DNA from: SCGC-AAA076-P13 sp963926355
GTDB lineage: Bacteria > Pseudomonadota > Gammaproteobacteria > Magnimaribacterales > D2472
DNA length: 64,000 nucleotides
Assembly: GCA_963926355.1 (NCBI GenBank)
Contig: CAWUWW010000006.1
Location: forward strand, 62,001 to 126,000
Direction of reading: 5' to 3'
Shown: piece after piece, positions 44,228 through 53,271 of the stretch
Numbering within the stretch: the stretch's first letter is position 1
Layout: each line of letters starts with the position of its first letter
Notes under the pieces: model-generated
What the model was told of the DNA's origin: nothing
Databases searched by the model: none
Seen by the model: only the letters and a program-made list of their open reading frames with translations
Translations under genes and position numbers: made by a program

Positions 44228-45124
44228 ATGACCAGTCAATCTACCAGCCATATCTTCATGGTTGAGCCTGCAACCTTTTATAAGAACGATCAAACCATCG
44301 AATCAAATCAATATCAAGTTGAAGAAGATCATGAAGGTACAAAAATAATTACACTCAAAGCAATAATGGAATTTAATCGTTTTAAAAAAGTGTTGGAAGA
44401 TAATGGAATTACCGTTACCTCATATGTTGGAAGTAACGAATGTCCAGATCATATATTTCCTAATTGGTTTACTACATTTGAAGATAAAAGCATGCAAGTT
44501 TTTAGCATGTTAGCTCCAAATAGAAGAACTGAAAAAGTACCTGAGATGATTGACTACTTAAAAAATACCTATGAACTTACAAAGGACTACACAAACCTAG
44601 AAGAAGAAGGAATTTTTTTAGAAGGTACTAGTAGCATGGTGTTTGATCGTGTTAATAGGGTTGTTTATTCTGGATTATCTCCAAGAACAAATAAAAATCT
44701 TTTAATTCAATGGTGCTCTGAAAACTCATATGAACTTGTAATGATGGAAACAGAAAGCCACAAAGGCTCTCCTATTTATCATACAGACGTATTTATGTTT
44801 ATTGGAACTGAGGTTATAGGAATTTGCTTTGATGTTATAAAGCCAGAATATAGAGACTTAATTAAAGATAAGGTTTCCAAGCACCACAAGGTAATAGAGA
44901 TATCAAAAGATCAGATACTTGATTTTTGTGGCAATGCACTAGAAGCCAAGGACAGGAATGGAAATTTATACTTAATAATGTCATCAAGGGCTGAATCGGC
45001 TTTAACAGATCATCAAAGGAATGAGTTGCATAAATATTATTCTAAGATACTTCATGCAGACTTAACTACTATTGAGAAATACGGCGGCGGGTCTGCCAGA
45101 TGTATGCTTTCTGAATTATTCTGA
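44228..45124 (+). CDS. ctlX: Arginine deiminase-related hydrolase, CtlX type
   Basis: This 298-residue protein is in the guanidino-group-modifying superfamily and most resembles CtlX, associated with citrulline use. The catalytic Cys is in GGGSARCMLSEL near the C terminus, the catalytic His in YHTDVFMFIG, and acidic substrate ligands occur in LEGTSSMVFDR. I chose the ATG at 44228 because a purine-rich AGAGAG lies just upstream and the family motif starts soon after (HIFMVEPATF); an upstream ATG at 44186 adds 14 residues. It is divergent from rocD, which suggests arginine or citrulline to ornithine to glutamate flow. The exact substrate is inferred. Confidence 0.8.
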   Translation: MTSQSTSHIFMVEPATFYKNDQTIESNQYQVEEDHEGTKIITLKAIMEFNRFKKVLEDNGITVTSYVGSNECPDHIFPNWFTTFEDKSMQVFSMLAPNRRTEKVPEMIDYLKNTYELTKDYTNLEEEGIFLEGTSSMVFDRVNRVVYSGLSPRTNKNLLIQWCSENSYELVMMETESHKGSPIYHTDVFMFIGTEVIGICFDVIKPEYRDLIKDKVSKHHKVIEISKDQILDFCGNALEAKDRNGNLYLIMSSRAESALTDHQRNELHKYYSKILHADLTTIEKYGGGSARCMLSELF

Positions 45125-45979
45125 TAATTCGTTAATCCAATCAGTAACCCGTTTGACACCGCCGAGAGGGAAAAAATGGACTTGCTCAATATTAAATTTA
45201 GGATTACTTAATTTAATTTCACTAAGCTCTTGTAGAATTTGGTTTGGCTTATATGGAAGAAGTAACTTGGTTATATCTTTAGCCCTTTTTTGCAAAACCT
45301 TCATTGATGCGCCCACGCCACATTCAATTGCATATCTCATAAGGGTTTGTAATTTAGCAGGACCTGCTATGCCTATGTGAACCGGAATATCAACTCCAAT
45401 AGCTTCAATCTCACTCATCCAATCTACAACAACTGACGATTCAAAACAGAACTGAGTAGTTAGGGCCATATGTGCGTCCGTTCTTTTTGCAAACTCATTC
45501 TTCCATGAAAGAGCATTATTTACATTTAACCTTAGGCCATTAGGGTCAATATCTTTATTTCCCTCTGGATGACCTGCCACATGAAGTCTTTTAAAGCCTG
45601 TTTCATCAAAAAGACCAGTTTCTATTAACTGAATAGATGAGTCAAAAATACCGTATGGTTTGTTTGAACCTCCTGCAATTAAAAGAGCCTCATCCACATC
45701 TGCTTCATTTTGATACCTAGATATCCAGTCCTCAAGGGTATCTTTATCCTTAATAAGTCTTGCAGGAAAATGTGGCATAGACTTAAAGCCGGCATCATGA
45801 ATTTTTTTAGCAGCCTGAACCATCTCTTCCAGTGGAGTACCTTCTATATGAGCGATATAGACTCTAGTTCCACTTGGAAGTACATCTGATAAGTTATCAA
45901 TCTTTGCAAGAGCTCTTGGAGTTACCTCTATAGAGTAACCACCAACAAAGTTAGCAAGATTGTTATTTTTATTCATCAT
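45116..45979 (-). CDS. Methylenetetrahydrofolate reductase-like protein
   Basis: This 287-residue protein has the MTHFR TIM-barrel pattern: YSIEVTPR at the N terminus (catalytic Glu), HFPARLI, ALLIAGGSNKPYG, LHVAGHPEGNKD and TQFCFES, and PVHIGIAGPAK. It is not strongly like enteric MetF and may belong to the MTHFR-like group linked with demethylation of methylated amines or dimethylglycine. No flavin motif decides this. The gene overlaps ctlX by 9 bases at the 3' ends and has a 120-base upstream region shared with the ferredoxin reductase gene, in which I see only AT-rich sequence and the repeated TTCTTTAAA. Confidence 0.78.
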   Translation of the reverse strand: MMNKNNNLANFVGGYSIEVTPRALAKIDNLSDVLPSGTRVYIAHIEGTPLEEMVQAAKKIHDAGFKSMPHFPARLIKDKDTLEDWISRYQNEADVDEALLIAGGSNKPYGIFDSSIQLIETGLFDETGFKRLHVAGHPEGNKDIDPNGLRLNVNNALSWKNEFAKRTDAHMALTTQFCFESSVVVDWMSEIEAIGVDIPVHIGIAGPAKLQTLMRYAIECGVGASMKVLQKRAKDITKLLLPYKPNQILQELSEIKLSNPKFNIEQVHFFPLGGVKRVTDWINELSE

Positions 45980-46099
45980 TTATTATAAGACTTTGAGGAT
46001 TAAAAAAATATCACTATTTAAGTAACCATCTATAGCCTATTCTTTAAAGATTCTTTAAAATCAGCGGCTTATCAAGAACCACCCTTACTTATTTGTATC

Positions 46100-46816
46100 A
46101 TGCAAAAAGAATATATAACTGAAATCATTCATCATTCCGATAGACTATTTAGCTTCAAAACTACTAGAGATAAATCATTTAAATTTAAAAATGGTGAATT
46201 TGTGATGATAGGCCTGGAAACAGAAAATAAGCCCTTGATGAGAGCTTATAGTATTGTCAGTACATGCTATGAAGATCATTTAGAGTTTTTAAGTATTAAA
46301 GTTAAGCATGGTCCTTTAACAAGCAAGCTTCAAAAGCTTTCTGTCGGAGATGCAATTTTAGTAAAACCAAAAACAACTGGTAGTTTAGTTGTTGACTATT
46401 TGAAGCCAAAGAAAAATTTAGTTCTTCTTTCAACAGGAACTGGAGTTGCTCCATTTATCAGTATTGTCAAAGATCATGAAACCTATGAACGTTTTGATAA
46501 TGTTTTCCTTTTCCATACCGTTCGACATGCTAATGAATTGGCTTACAAGAAAAGACTCAATGAATTGAGTAAAGATAGAAATATGACCTATATAGAATCA
46601 GTGACCAAAGAAGAACATGAAAGAGAGGGAAGGTTTTGGAATTGGATTGAGGATTACCTTCCAACAGGATTTAATTTAGAAAGAGACTCTGTAATGGTTT
46701 GTGGCTCACCTGAGTTAAATAAAGAATGCAGAATTATGTTTTCGGGGCTTGGATGGAAAGAAGGAAATACAGGTGAAATGGGTGACTTTATGCTTGAAAG
46801 AGCATTTGCTGGTTGA
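46100..46816 (+). CDS. fpr: Ferredoxin--NADP reductase
   Basis: This 238-residue flavoprotein transfers electrons between NADPH and ferredoxin or flavodoxin. The FAD-binding motif RAYSIVST, the phosphate-binding STGTGVAPFISI and the NADP-site VMVCGSPELN are all present, and the C terminus GDFMLERAFAG is typical of bacterial Fpr. There is no signal. It is monocistronic, ending just before the tRNA-Ser gene on the opposite strand. Confidence 0.92.
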   Translation: MQKEYITEIIHHSDRLFSFKTTRDKSFKFKNGEFVMIGLETENKPLMRAYSIVSTCYEDHLEFLSIKVKHGPLTSKLQKLSVGDAILVKPKTTGSLVVDYLKPKKNLVLLSTGTGVAPFISIVKDHETYERFDNVFLFHTVRHANELAYKKRLNELSKDRNMTYIESVTKEEHEREGRFWNWIEDYLPTGFNLERDSVMVCGSPELNKECRIMFSGLGWKEGNTGEMGDFMLERAFAG

Positions 46817-46822
46817 AGTAAC

Positions 46823-46912
46823 TGGCGGAGAGTGAGGGATTCGAACCCTCGATACAGTTACCCATATACCTCCTTAGCAGGGAGGCGCTTTCGACCACTC
46901 AGCCAACTCTCC
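46823..46912 (-). tRNA. tRNA-Ser, anticodon GCT
   Basis: This 90-base class II tRNA has acceptor GGAGAGT/ACTCTCC and anticodon stem CCTCC/GGAGG with loop CTGCTAA (anticodon GCT, reading AGC/AGU). A variable arm, T arm GAGGG/CCCTC and an encoded CCA after discriminator G complete it. It lies between the Fpr gene and the dihydroorotase gene. Confidence 0.97.
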
Positions 46913-46926
46913 GAAATCGATGAAGG

Positions 46927-46932
46927 ATTATA
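46927..46932 (-). promoter_or_regulatory. -10 element upstream of tRNA-Ser(GCT)
   Basis: On the minus strand a perfect TATAAT lies 14 bases before the tRNA start, within the 50-base gap to pyrC. No convincing -35 sequence is visible, so only the -10 is annotated. Confidence 0.45.
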
Positions 46933-46962
46933 ACCCTTTGCTAGTATAAAAAAACTATCTAA

Positions 46963-48297
46963 TTATCTATTAAATTCAATTTGGGAGCCAAAAGGTAAAT
47001 TTTTATTTACCTGACCATCCCTAAAAGCAATATTACCGTTAATAACAGTCATGAATACTGAAGATTTAAAGGTAGTATTTGAAAAAGGAGACCATCCACA
47101 TTTGTATAAAATATTTGATTGATCAACCGTGTAAGGCTTATCTATATCAATAATTGCCAAGTCAGCGTAAAAGCCCTCTCTTATGAAACCTCTGTCTTTA
47201 ATTTGAAATCTTGTAGCTGTATTGTGACTTGTTTTTCTAACAATCTGCTCAAGTGTGAAAACTCCATCATGATAAAAATCTAAAAGAATCTGAAGTGAGT
47301 GTTGAATTAAAGGCAGTCCAGCTGGAGCGTCAACATATTTCATATTCTTCTCATCCCATGTATGAGGTGCGTGATCGGTTGCAATAATATCAATTTTATC
47401 TTGGTTTACTGCATCAACTAAAGCCTGTCTATCTGACTCTTCTTTGATAGATGGGTTACATTTAATTTGATTACCTAACCTTTCATAGTCACTATTATTA
47501 AAATGCAGATGATGAACGCAAACTTCAGCTGTTATTTTTTTATGATCTATAGCGCCGCTTGAAAATAAGCTCATTTCTTTTTCAGTTGATAGATGGAAAA
47601 CATGGAGGTTTGCTGAATGCTTTTTGGCTAAATCAACTGCCATTGAACTTGAAAGATAACAACTTTCCGCATCTCTTATATACGGATGATGGATGGCTGA
47701 TAACTCATCGCCATACTTAGCTAAAAATGCTTCCTCATTTGCTCTAATTCTTGGTGTATCTTCACAATGAGTAACAATATTAAGAGGTGAGTATTTAAAA
47801 ATATCCTCTAAAGTATCAATACTATCAACCAGCATATCTCCGGTAGATGCTCCCATGAAAACTTTTAATCCAGCTGCTTTATTAATATCCACATTTTTAA
47901 TTTCTTCTATATTGCTATTAGTTGCACCTAAGTGAAACGAGTAATTGGAAAGAGACCTTTGACTTGCTAGTTCAAATTTTTTGTTTAGGTTTTCAATCGT
48001 AGTAGTTGCTGGATTTACATTTGGCATTTCAAAGTAACTAGTCACTCCTCCTGCTAATCCTGCAAAAGATTCTGAGGCTATATCGCCTTTATGAGTAAGT
48101 CCTGGCTCTCTAAAATGAACCTGATCATCAATCAGCCCTGGCATCACGTATCTACCATCTACATCAATAACTTCTTTAGATTGTGCCTGTATATCCTTGG
48201 ATATTAATTCAATTCTGTCATTTGTAATTGCTATATCTGATTCAAATATTGAATCTTCATTAATAATATTGCAGTTCTTTAGAATTAGGTCATACAT
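46963..48297 (-). CDS. pyrC: Dihydroorotase, Bacteroidetes-like type I
   Basis: Dihydroorotase closes carbamoyl aspartate to dihydroorotate in pyrimidine synthesis. This 444-residue amidohydrolase has DDQVHFREPG, where the usual HxH reads QxH, then GLKVFMGASTG, THCEDT, VFHLST and ATDHAPHT. The DDQVHFREPGLTHKGD start and the AEVCVHHLHF segment strongly recall the dihydroorotases of Bacteroidetes, as I remember them, so the gene may have moved between lineages. It is two bases from the lysC stop and is likely cotranscribed with alaS-lysC. The call is good; a paralogous amidohydrolase is a small alternative. Confidence 0.88.
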   Translation of the reverse strand: MYDLILKNCNIINEDSIFESDIAITNDRIELISKDIQAQSKEVIDVDGRYVMPGLIDDQVHFREPGLTHKGDIASESFAGLAGGVTSYFEMPNVNPATTTIENLNKKFELASQRSLSNYSFHLGATNSNIEEIKNVDINKAAGLKVFMGASTGDMLVDSIDTLEDIFKYSPLNIVTHCEDTPRIRANEEAFLAKYGDELSAIHHPYIRDAESCYLSSSMAVDLAKKHSANLHVFHLSTEKEMSLFSSGAIDHKKITAEVCVHHLHFNNSDYERLGNQIKCNPSIKEESDRQALVDAVNQDKIDIIATDHAPHTWDEKNMKYVDAPAGLPLIQHSLQILLDFYHDGVFTLEQIVRKTSHNTATRFQIKDRGFIREGFYADLAIIDIDKPYTVDQSNILYKCGWSPFSNTTFKSSVFMTVINGNIAFRDGQVNKNLPFGSQIEFNR

Positions 48298-48298
48298 A

Positions 48299-49513
48299 TT
48301 ATTTCTCTAACTCGAATGCCTTATGAAGGACTTTAACTGCAGTATCAACAGAGGTATCTTCTATAACAATGGTAATTTTTATTTCTGAGGTGCTAATCAT
48401 AAGAATATTAACTTCGCTTTCAGACAGAGCCTTGAAAGCTGTGCTGGCTATCCCCGCATGAGATCTCATTCCCACACCTACCAATGAAACCTTAGCAATA
48501 TTTGAATCAATTAATAAGCTATCAAATTGTAAAGAATCTTTTAAGTTATTTATAACTGTTGTTGCAGCAGTTTCATCCTCTTTAGAAACAGTAAAAGTGA
48601 AGTCTGTTTTTCCGTTAACACTTACATTCTGGACAATTACGTCTACCTCTATATTAGCATCACTTAAAGGGCCTAAAATCCCATAAGCTATACCAGGAGT
48701 ATCACTAACGCCGTGTAAAGTGTATTTCATTTGATCTTTCTGAAAAGCTATCCCAGAAACTAATCCATTTTCCATATCGTTCTCCTCAAGAGATATTAAC
48801 GTACCGCTGCCGGGTTCAAAACTGGATAAAACCCTTACCGGTACTTTATATTTATTTGCAAATTCTACTGCTCTTATTTGTATTACTTTGGCTCCTTGCC
48901 CAGACATTTCAAGCATTTCTTCCATAGTAATCATATCTAACTTTTTAGCCTCAGGAACTACTCTAGGATCAGTTGTGTAAATACCATCAACATCTGTGTA
49001 TATATCACATCTTTCAGCTTTCATTTGTGCAGCGATAGCTACAGCCGTTGTATCTGAGCCCCCTCTGCCAAGTGTTGTGGTATCTCCAGATTCCGTAATT
49101 CCTTGAAATCCAGTAATAATAGGAATGATTCCATCATCTAAGGTCTCTTGAATCTTCTGATCATCAACGTCTAATATTCTTGCTTTAGAATAACTATCAG
49201 TTGTTTTGATTGAAATTTGCGCTGCTGTATATGACTTTGCCTTGACACCAATTTGATGAAGCGCCATTGCGAGTAAGGCAGCACTTACCTTTTCTCCAGT
49301 GGAGATAAGGGCATCAAACTCTCTTTTACTTGGGTCATCACCAAAGCTCTTAGCTAATTTAATAAGTCTATTAGTTTCTCCGCTCATAGCAGAAACAACT
49401 ACGATAATATTTGATGATTGGGATGCTTCTTTAACTATCTTTGCTACAGCAGCGATTCGCTCTTCAGAGCCAACAGACGTACCGCCAAATTTTTGAACGA
49501 CAATATTAGACAT
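48299..49513 (-). CDS. lysC: Aspartate kinase
   Basis: Aspartate kinase starts the lysine, threonine and methionine pathway. The N-terminal VQKFGGTSVGSEERI and the TTLGRGGSDTTAVAIA segment are family signatures, and two C-terminal ACT domains (from about 265) for allosteric feedback follow. The 404-residue length matches the monofunctional class. It follows alaS by 12 bases; alaS-lysC adjacency is known in gammaproteobacteria, where csrA often follows, but here dihydroorotase follows. Confidence 0.96.
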   Translation of the reverse strand: MSNIVVQKFGGTSVGSEERIAAVAKIVKEASQSSNIIVVVSAMSGETNRLIKLAKSFGDDPSKREFDALISTGEKVSAALLAMALHQIGVKAKSYTAAQISIKTTDSYSKARILDVDDQKIQETLDDGIIPIITGFQGITESGDTTTLGRGGSDTTAVAIAAQMKAERCDIYTDVDGIYTTDPRVVPEAKKLDMITMEEMLEMSGQGAKVIQIRAVEFANKYKVPVRVLSSFEPGSGTLISLEENDMENGLVSGIAFQKDQMKYTLHGVSDTPGIAYGILGPLSDANIEVDVIVQNVSVNGKTDFTFTVSKEDETAATTVINNLKDSLQFDSLLIDSNIAKVSLVGVGMRSHAGIASTAFKALSESEVNILMISTSEIKITIVIEDTSVDTAVKVLHKAFELEK

Positions 49514-49525
49514 GGTTAATATTAA

Positions 49526-52102
49526 TTATTTTGAGAGGGATTTTACTAAATCTGGAATAGAAGTCACGAACTCTTTAACATCTTCTGACTCTCCAGCACC
49601 TTGTGCAAAATCTGGACGGCCGCCGCCCCTTCCATTTAGTTTTTCACACAATAAGGAAACCACATCTTTAGCAGAAATAATATCAAGAAGATTGTCTGTA
49701 ACCCCTCCAACAATGGCAACTTTGTTACTCTGAGAATTAAGTAAGATAACGCATCCTTTCTCAAGACTTTCTTTTTTTTGATCTACTAGAGCTCTTAGCT
49801 GCTTATTATCTTCAATTGAGATATGTTCAATAAGTAATTTCCAGTCATTAATATCTATTAATTCAGACGAGATAACATCAGCTTTTGAAGAAGGGGCTCC
49901 CCCTGATTTCTTTAATTTTTTATTTTCTTCCAATAAAGATTGAATTTTTTCGTTCATAGCCTCAATAGGAATATTTAATGTTTCCTGCAGCCTGCTATTT
50001 ACTTTTCTGATTTCTGATAGGTATGCAAGGGCCTCTTTGCCAGCTAGAGCCTCTACCCTTCTTATACCTGAAGCAACGCTTGATTGGTTAGTTATTACAA
50101 AAACTCCAATATCTCCTGTTCTTTTGACATGGGTTCCGCCACATAACTCCACTGAAAATGAATCAGCCCCCATGCTAAGAACTCTAACATCATCATCATA
50201 TTTTTCACCAAACAATGCTTGAGCTCCAGAATCTATTGCGTCATCTAATTTCATAAGCTTAGTTGAGACTTCAACATTATTTAAAACCTCTTCATTGACT
50301 ATACTTTCAATAGAGGCAATTTCTTCTTTTGAAAGAGGCTTGGAATGTGAGAAATCAAAACGTAATTTACTCTCATCAACTAAAGAGCCTTTTTGTTGGA
50401 CATGCTCGCCTAGGACTTGCTTAAGAGCAGCATGTAACAAATGAGTGGAGGAATGATGAATGGCTGTTGCTAGCCTTTTATCTTTCTCGACATTCATATT
50501 TATAACATCACCTATTTTTAAAGTACCCTTTTCAATCAAAGCTCTATGTATAAAAACCTTTCCCTGTTTTTTACAGTCTAAAATAGCACCAGATGCATTG
50601 TTGGAGGTAAATCTTCCCTTGTCACCTATCTGCCCTCCGGACTCTGCATAAAAAGGGGTTTGGCTACATGCAATAAAAATTTCCTGCTTATCTCTAGCCT
50701 CTTCTATGATGTCCTGGCCTTCCCATAAAGCTAAGACTTTAGATTCTGATTCTAAATCTTCATATCCCAAGAAAATAGTTTCATCTACTCCAGATGCAGC
50801 AGGTAATTTAGAAATAAAGCTGCTTCCGGCTTTGGATGATTTTTTTTGATGATCCATGCAAACATTAAAACCATCTTCATCAATTTGTAAGTTTTTTTCT
50901 CTAGCTATATCAGCAGTTAAATCAAAAGGGAATCCAAAAGTATCGTGTAATTTAAATACTACCTCTCCTGGTATTGTGTTATTTTTTAAGTTACTAATTG
51001 CTTCATCTAGAATATTAATTCCCTTACCCAGTGTTTCAAAAAACTTTACTTCCTCGTCTTTAATGATTTTAGAGATATGATCTTTCCTCTCTTCTAGAGC
51101 AGGATAAGCATCTTTCATAAGGTCAGATAGTGCAGCAACTAGCTCGTTTAAAAAAGGTTTTGTAGCTCCCATTTTATAGCCGTGGCGTATAGCCCTTCTT
51201 AATATTCTTCTTAAGACATAGCCTCTACCTTCATTTTCAGGAGTAATGCCATCGATAATTAAAAAACTGGTTGATCTAATGTGATCAGAAATAACTTTAT
51301 GAGATACGCTACCTTTATTGCCTAGAATTTTCTCTGAAGCTTCAATCAGCCCTTTAAAAAGATCTGTTTCATAATTGGAATTAACACCCTGCATGACTGC
51401 TGTAATTCTTTCTAATCCCATTCCCGTATCAACTGATGGCTTTGGTAAAGGTGTCATTTCGCCTGCATCATTTCTATTGAACTGCATAAATACAAGGTTC
51501 CAGATTTCAACAAACCTATCTCCCTCATCACCCTCTGATCCTGGTGGCGTTCCCTCTATGTGATCTCCATGGTCGTAGTATATTTCAGAGCATGGACCGC
51601 AAGGACCTGTTTCACCCATGGACCAAAAATTATCTTCATCCCCAAGTCTTACAATTCTATCGGGGTTAACACCTATAACGTCTTCCCAAATCTTAGCTGC
51701 CTCATCATCATCCTTGTAAACCGATATCCATAACTTTTCTTCTTCCAGCTTTAAAACTTCAGTAAGAAACTCCCATGCATACTTAATAGCATCTTCTTTG
51801 AAATAGTCTCCAAAACTAAAATTACCAAGCATTTCAAAAAAAGTATGATGCCTTAATGTATAGCCAACATTCTCAAGGTCATTATGCTTACCGCCAGCTC
51901 TTATGCATCTTTGCGATGAGGTAGCTTTAACGTATTTCTTTTTTTCTGTTCCAAGGAATACATCCTTAAATTGAACCATTCCTGCATTGGTAAATAATAA
52001 AGTCTCATCATTAACTGGGATCAATGAGCTCGAGTCTACTATCTGGTGATCTTTAGATTTGTAGAAATTTAGAAATGTTTCTCTGATTTCACTCGTATTC
52101 AT
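49526..52102 (-). CDS. alaS: Alanyl-tRNA synthetase
   Basis: AlaRS charges tRNA-Ala and edits Gly/Ser misacylation. The N-terminal start SEIRETFLNFYKSKDHQIV and RHHTFFEMLGNFSFGDYFK are catalytic-core motifs. The editing domain has ATAIHHSSTHLLHAAL and SVELCGGTHVKRTGD, and a C-terminal C-Ala domain with GRGGGRPDFAQGAG follows. The 858-residue length is normal. It overlaps nothing and is 3 bases after the gamma-carbonic anhydrase-like gene. Confidence 0.98.
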   Translation of the reverse strand: MNTSEIRETFLNFYKSKDHQIVDSSSLIPVNDETLLFTNAGMVQFKDVFLGTEKKKYVKATSSQRCIRAGGKHNDLENVGYTLRHHTFFEMLGNFSFGDYFKEDAIKYAWEFLTEVLKLEEEKLWISVYKDDDEAAKIWEDVIGVNPDRIVRLGDEDNFWSMGETGPCGPCSEIYYDHGDHIEGTPPGSEGDEGDRFVEIWNLVFMQFNRNDAGEMTPLPKPSVDTGMGLERITAVMQGVNSNYETDLFKGLIEASEKILGNKGSVSHKVISDHIRSTSFLIIDGITPENEGRGYVLRRILRRAIRHGYKMGATKPFLNELVAALSDLMKDAYPALEERKDHISKIIKDEEVKFFETLGKGINILDEAISNLKNNTIPGEVVFKLHDTFGFPFDLTADIAREKNLQIDEDGFNVCMDHQKKSSKAGSSFISKLPAASGVDETIFLGYEDLESESKVLALWEGQDIIEEARDKQEIFIACSQTPFYAESGGQIGDKGRFTSNNASGAILDCKKQGKVFIHRALIEKGTLKIGDVINMNVEKDKRLATAIHHSSTHLLHAALKQVLGEHVQQKGSLVDESKLRFDFSHSKPLSKEEIASIESIVNEEVLNNVEVSTKLMKLDDAIDSGAQALFGEKYDDDVRVLSMGADSFSVELCGGTHVKRTGDIGVFVITNQSSVASGIRRVEALAGKEALAYLSEIRKVNSRLQETLNIPIEAMNEKIQSLLEENKKLKKSGGAPSSKADVISSELIDINDWKLLIEHISIEDNKQLRALVDQKKESLEKGCVILLNSQSNKVAIVGGVTDNLLDIISAKDVVSLLCEKLNGRGGGRPDFAQGAGESEDVKEFVTSIPDLVKSLSK

Positions 52103-52105
52103 AAT

Positions 52106-52624
52106 TTAATTATTAAGTAAATTTTTATATTTCTTATAGTTCTCTATATAGTGATGGGCTCCTAAAGGCACCATCTCTTGCTCTTCTGGAGATAAGCTTT
52201 TTTTAATCTTACCCGGCATTCCTAAAACCATAGAACCATCAGGAACTTCCATTCCTTCTGTAACCAAGGCCTTAGAACCAATAATACAGTTCTTACCAAT
52301 TTTTGCACCGTTTAAAATAACAGACCCTATTCCAATAAGACTGCCATCTCCAATTTCACAGCCATGAAGCATTGCCATATGACCTACAGTTACATATTTG
52401 CCAATAGTGCATTTAAAACCAGGGTCAGTATGAATAATGGATCCATCTTGAATATTTGACCCCTCCCCAATAAATATTTGTTCGTTATCAGCTCTTAAAA
52501 CAGCATTAAACCAAATACTAGAATCTTTTGATAAATATACATCTCCTATAACGGTGGCATTAGGTGCAACCCAATAGTCATCACCTTCTGTTTGTAAAAT
52601 TTTATCTTCTAAACTAATGATCAT
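52106..52624 (-). CDS. Gamma-carbonic anhydrase-like hexapeptide protein
   Basis: This 172-residue protein is a left-handed beta-helix of the gamma-carbonic anhydrase group (YrdA/CaiE-like). Hexapeptide repeats run from about residue 20 to 140 (for example GDVYLSKDSSIWFNAVLRAD). The candidate zinc ligands are His in DGSIIHTD and VTVGHMAMLHGCEIG. Most family members in bacteria have weak or no proven carbonic anhydrase activity. It overlaps the Nudix gene by 11 bases and precedes alaS by 3. Confidence 0.88.
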   Translation of the reverse strand: MIISLEDKILQTEGDDYWVAPNATVIGDVYLSKDSSIWFNAVLRADNEQIFIGEGSNIQDGSIIHTDPGFKCTIGKYVTVGHMAMLHGCEIGDGSLIGIGSVILNGAKIGKNCIIGSKALVTEGMEVPDGSMVLGMPGKIKKSLSPEEQEMVPLGAHHYIENYKKYKNLLNN

Positions 52625-53216
52625 ATTGACCTCTAATAATATCCAAATCTGTATTTATGCCTGCATCAAAACAAGTATTTAAAAAATCTGCTGTAATCAT
52701 AGCAGTCAGTCCCCATATTCTGTGTTCATTATAAACCCAACTAGGAATCTTTATCTTTTCGTTTTTCCTTTCCATTTCATGAAATTCTGCATTATTTATA
52801 TTTAATAAAAAGCTTAAAGGAACCGAAAAAATTACTTCAATCTCATCATTTGCTACGAGATTTTGCTCACAATCTATCATGCCAACATAGGGATGAACTT
52901 CAATTTTATGTCTTGAAATAAGGTAATTTAGAGAGCCTAGCTTAGTAATACTTTGTCTATTAAGATTCATCTCCTCATGCGACTCTCTAAGAGCAGTATC
53001 GTATAAATCTATATCTCCTTCTTCCCATTTTCCACCAGGAAAACTAACCTCACCTGGGTGAGTAGAGACTAAAGATGATCTTTTTGTAAAAATAATTTCT
53101 GGATCTTTTAGATATTCGCCATAGTTCAAAATACCTATAAAAACTCCAGCTTTTTTATAGTCTGAGATCTTTAAAGGATTTAATTTTTCTAGCTTTTGCT
53201 TTATGCTGTCAATCAT
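52614..53216 (-). CDS. Nudix CoA pyrophosphatase (NudL-like)
   Basis: This 200-residue Nudix hydrolase resembles YeaB/NudL, which hydrolyses coenzyme A to phosphopantetheine and 3',5'-ADP. The Nudix box is in GGKWEEGDIDLYDTALRES followed by HEEMNL at about residues 62-87, and the upstream SLVSTHPGEVSFPGG is the CoA-pyrophosphatase motif. The C-terminal WGLTAMITADFLN is also typical. It starts an operon with the gamma-carbonic anhydrase-like protein, alaS, lysC and pyrC. Confidence 0.87.
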   Translation of the reverse strand: MIDSIKQKLEKLNPLKISDYKKAGVFIGILNYGEYLKDPEIIFTKRSSLVSTHPGEVSFPGGKWEEGDIDLYDTALRESHEEMNLNRQSITKLGSLNYLISRHKIEVHPYVGMIDCEQNLVANDEIEVIFSVPLSFLLNINNAEFHEMERKNEKIKIPSWVYNEHRIWGLTAMITADFLNTCFDAGINTDLDIIRGQYDH

Positions 53217-53271
53217 ATTGCTAAGTTTAACGTCTTAAGCAATCATTTTCTTTATTTTTTAAGGTACAAAA

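Noticed and set aside
46021..46070. Possible regulatory repeat before fpr
   Set aside because: TTCTTTAAA occurs twice nearby, but this is too short and AT-rich to separate from chance.
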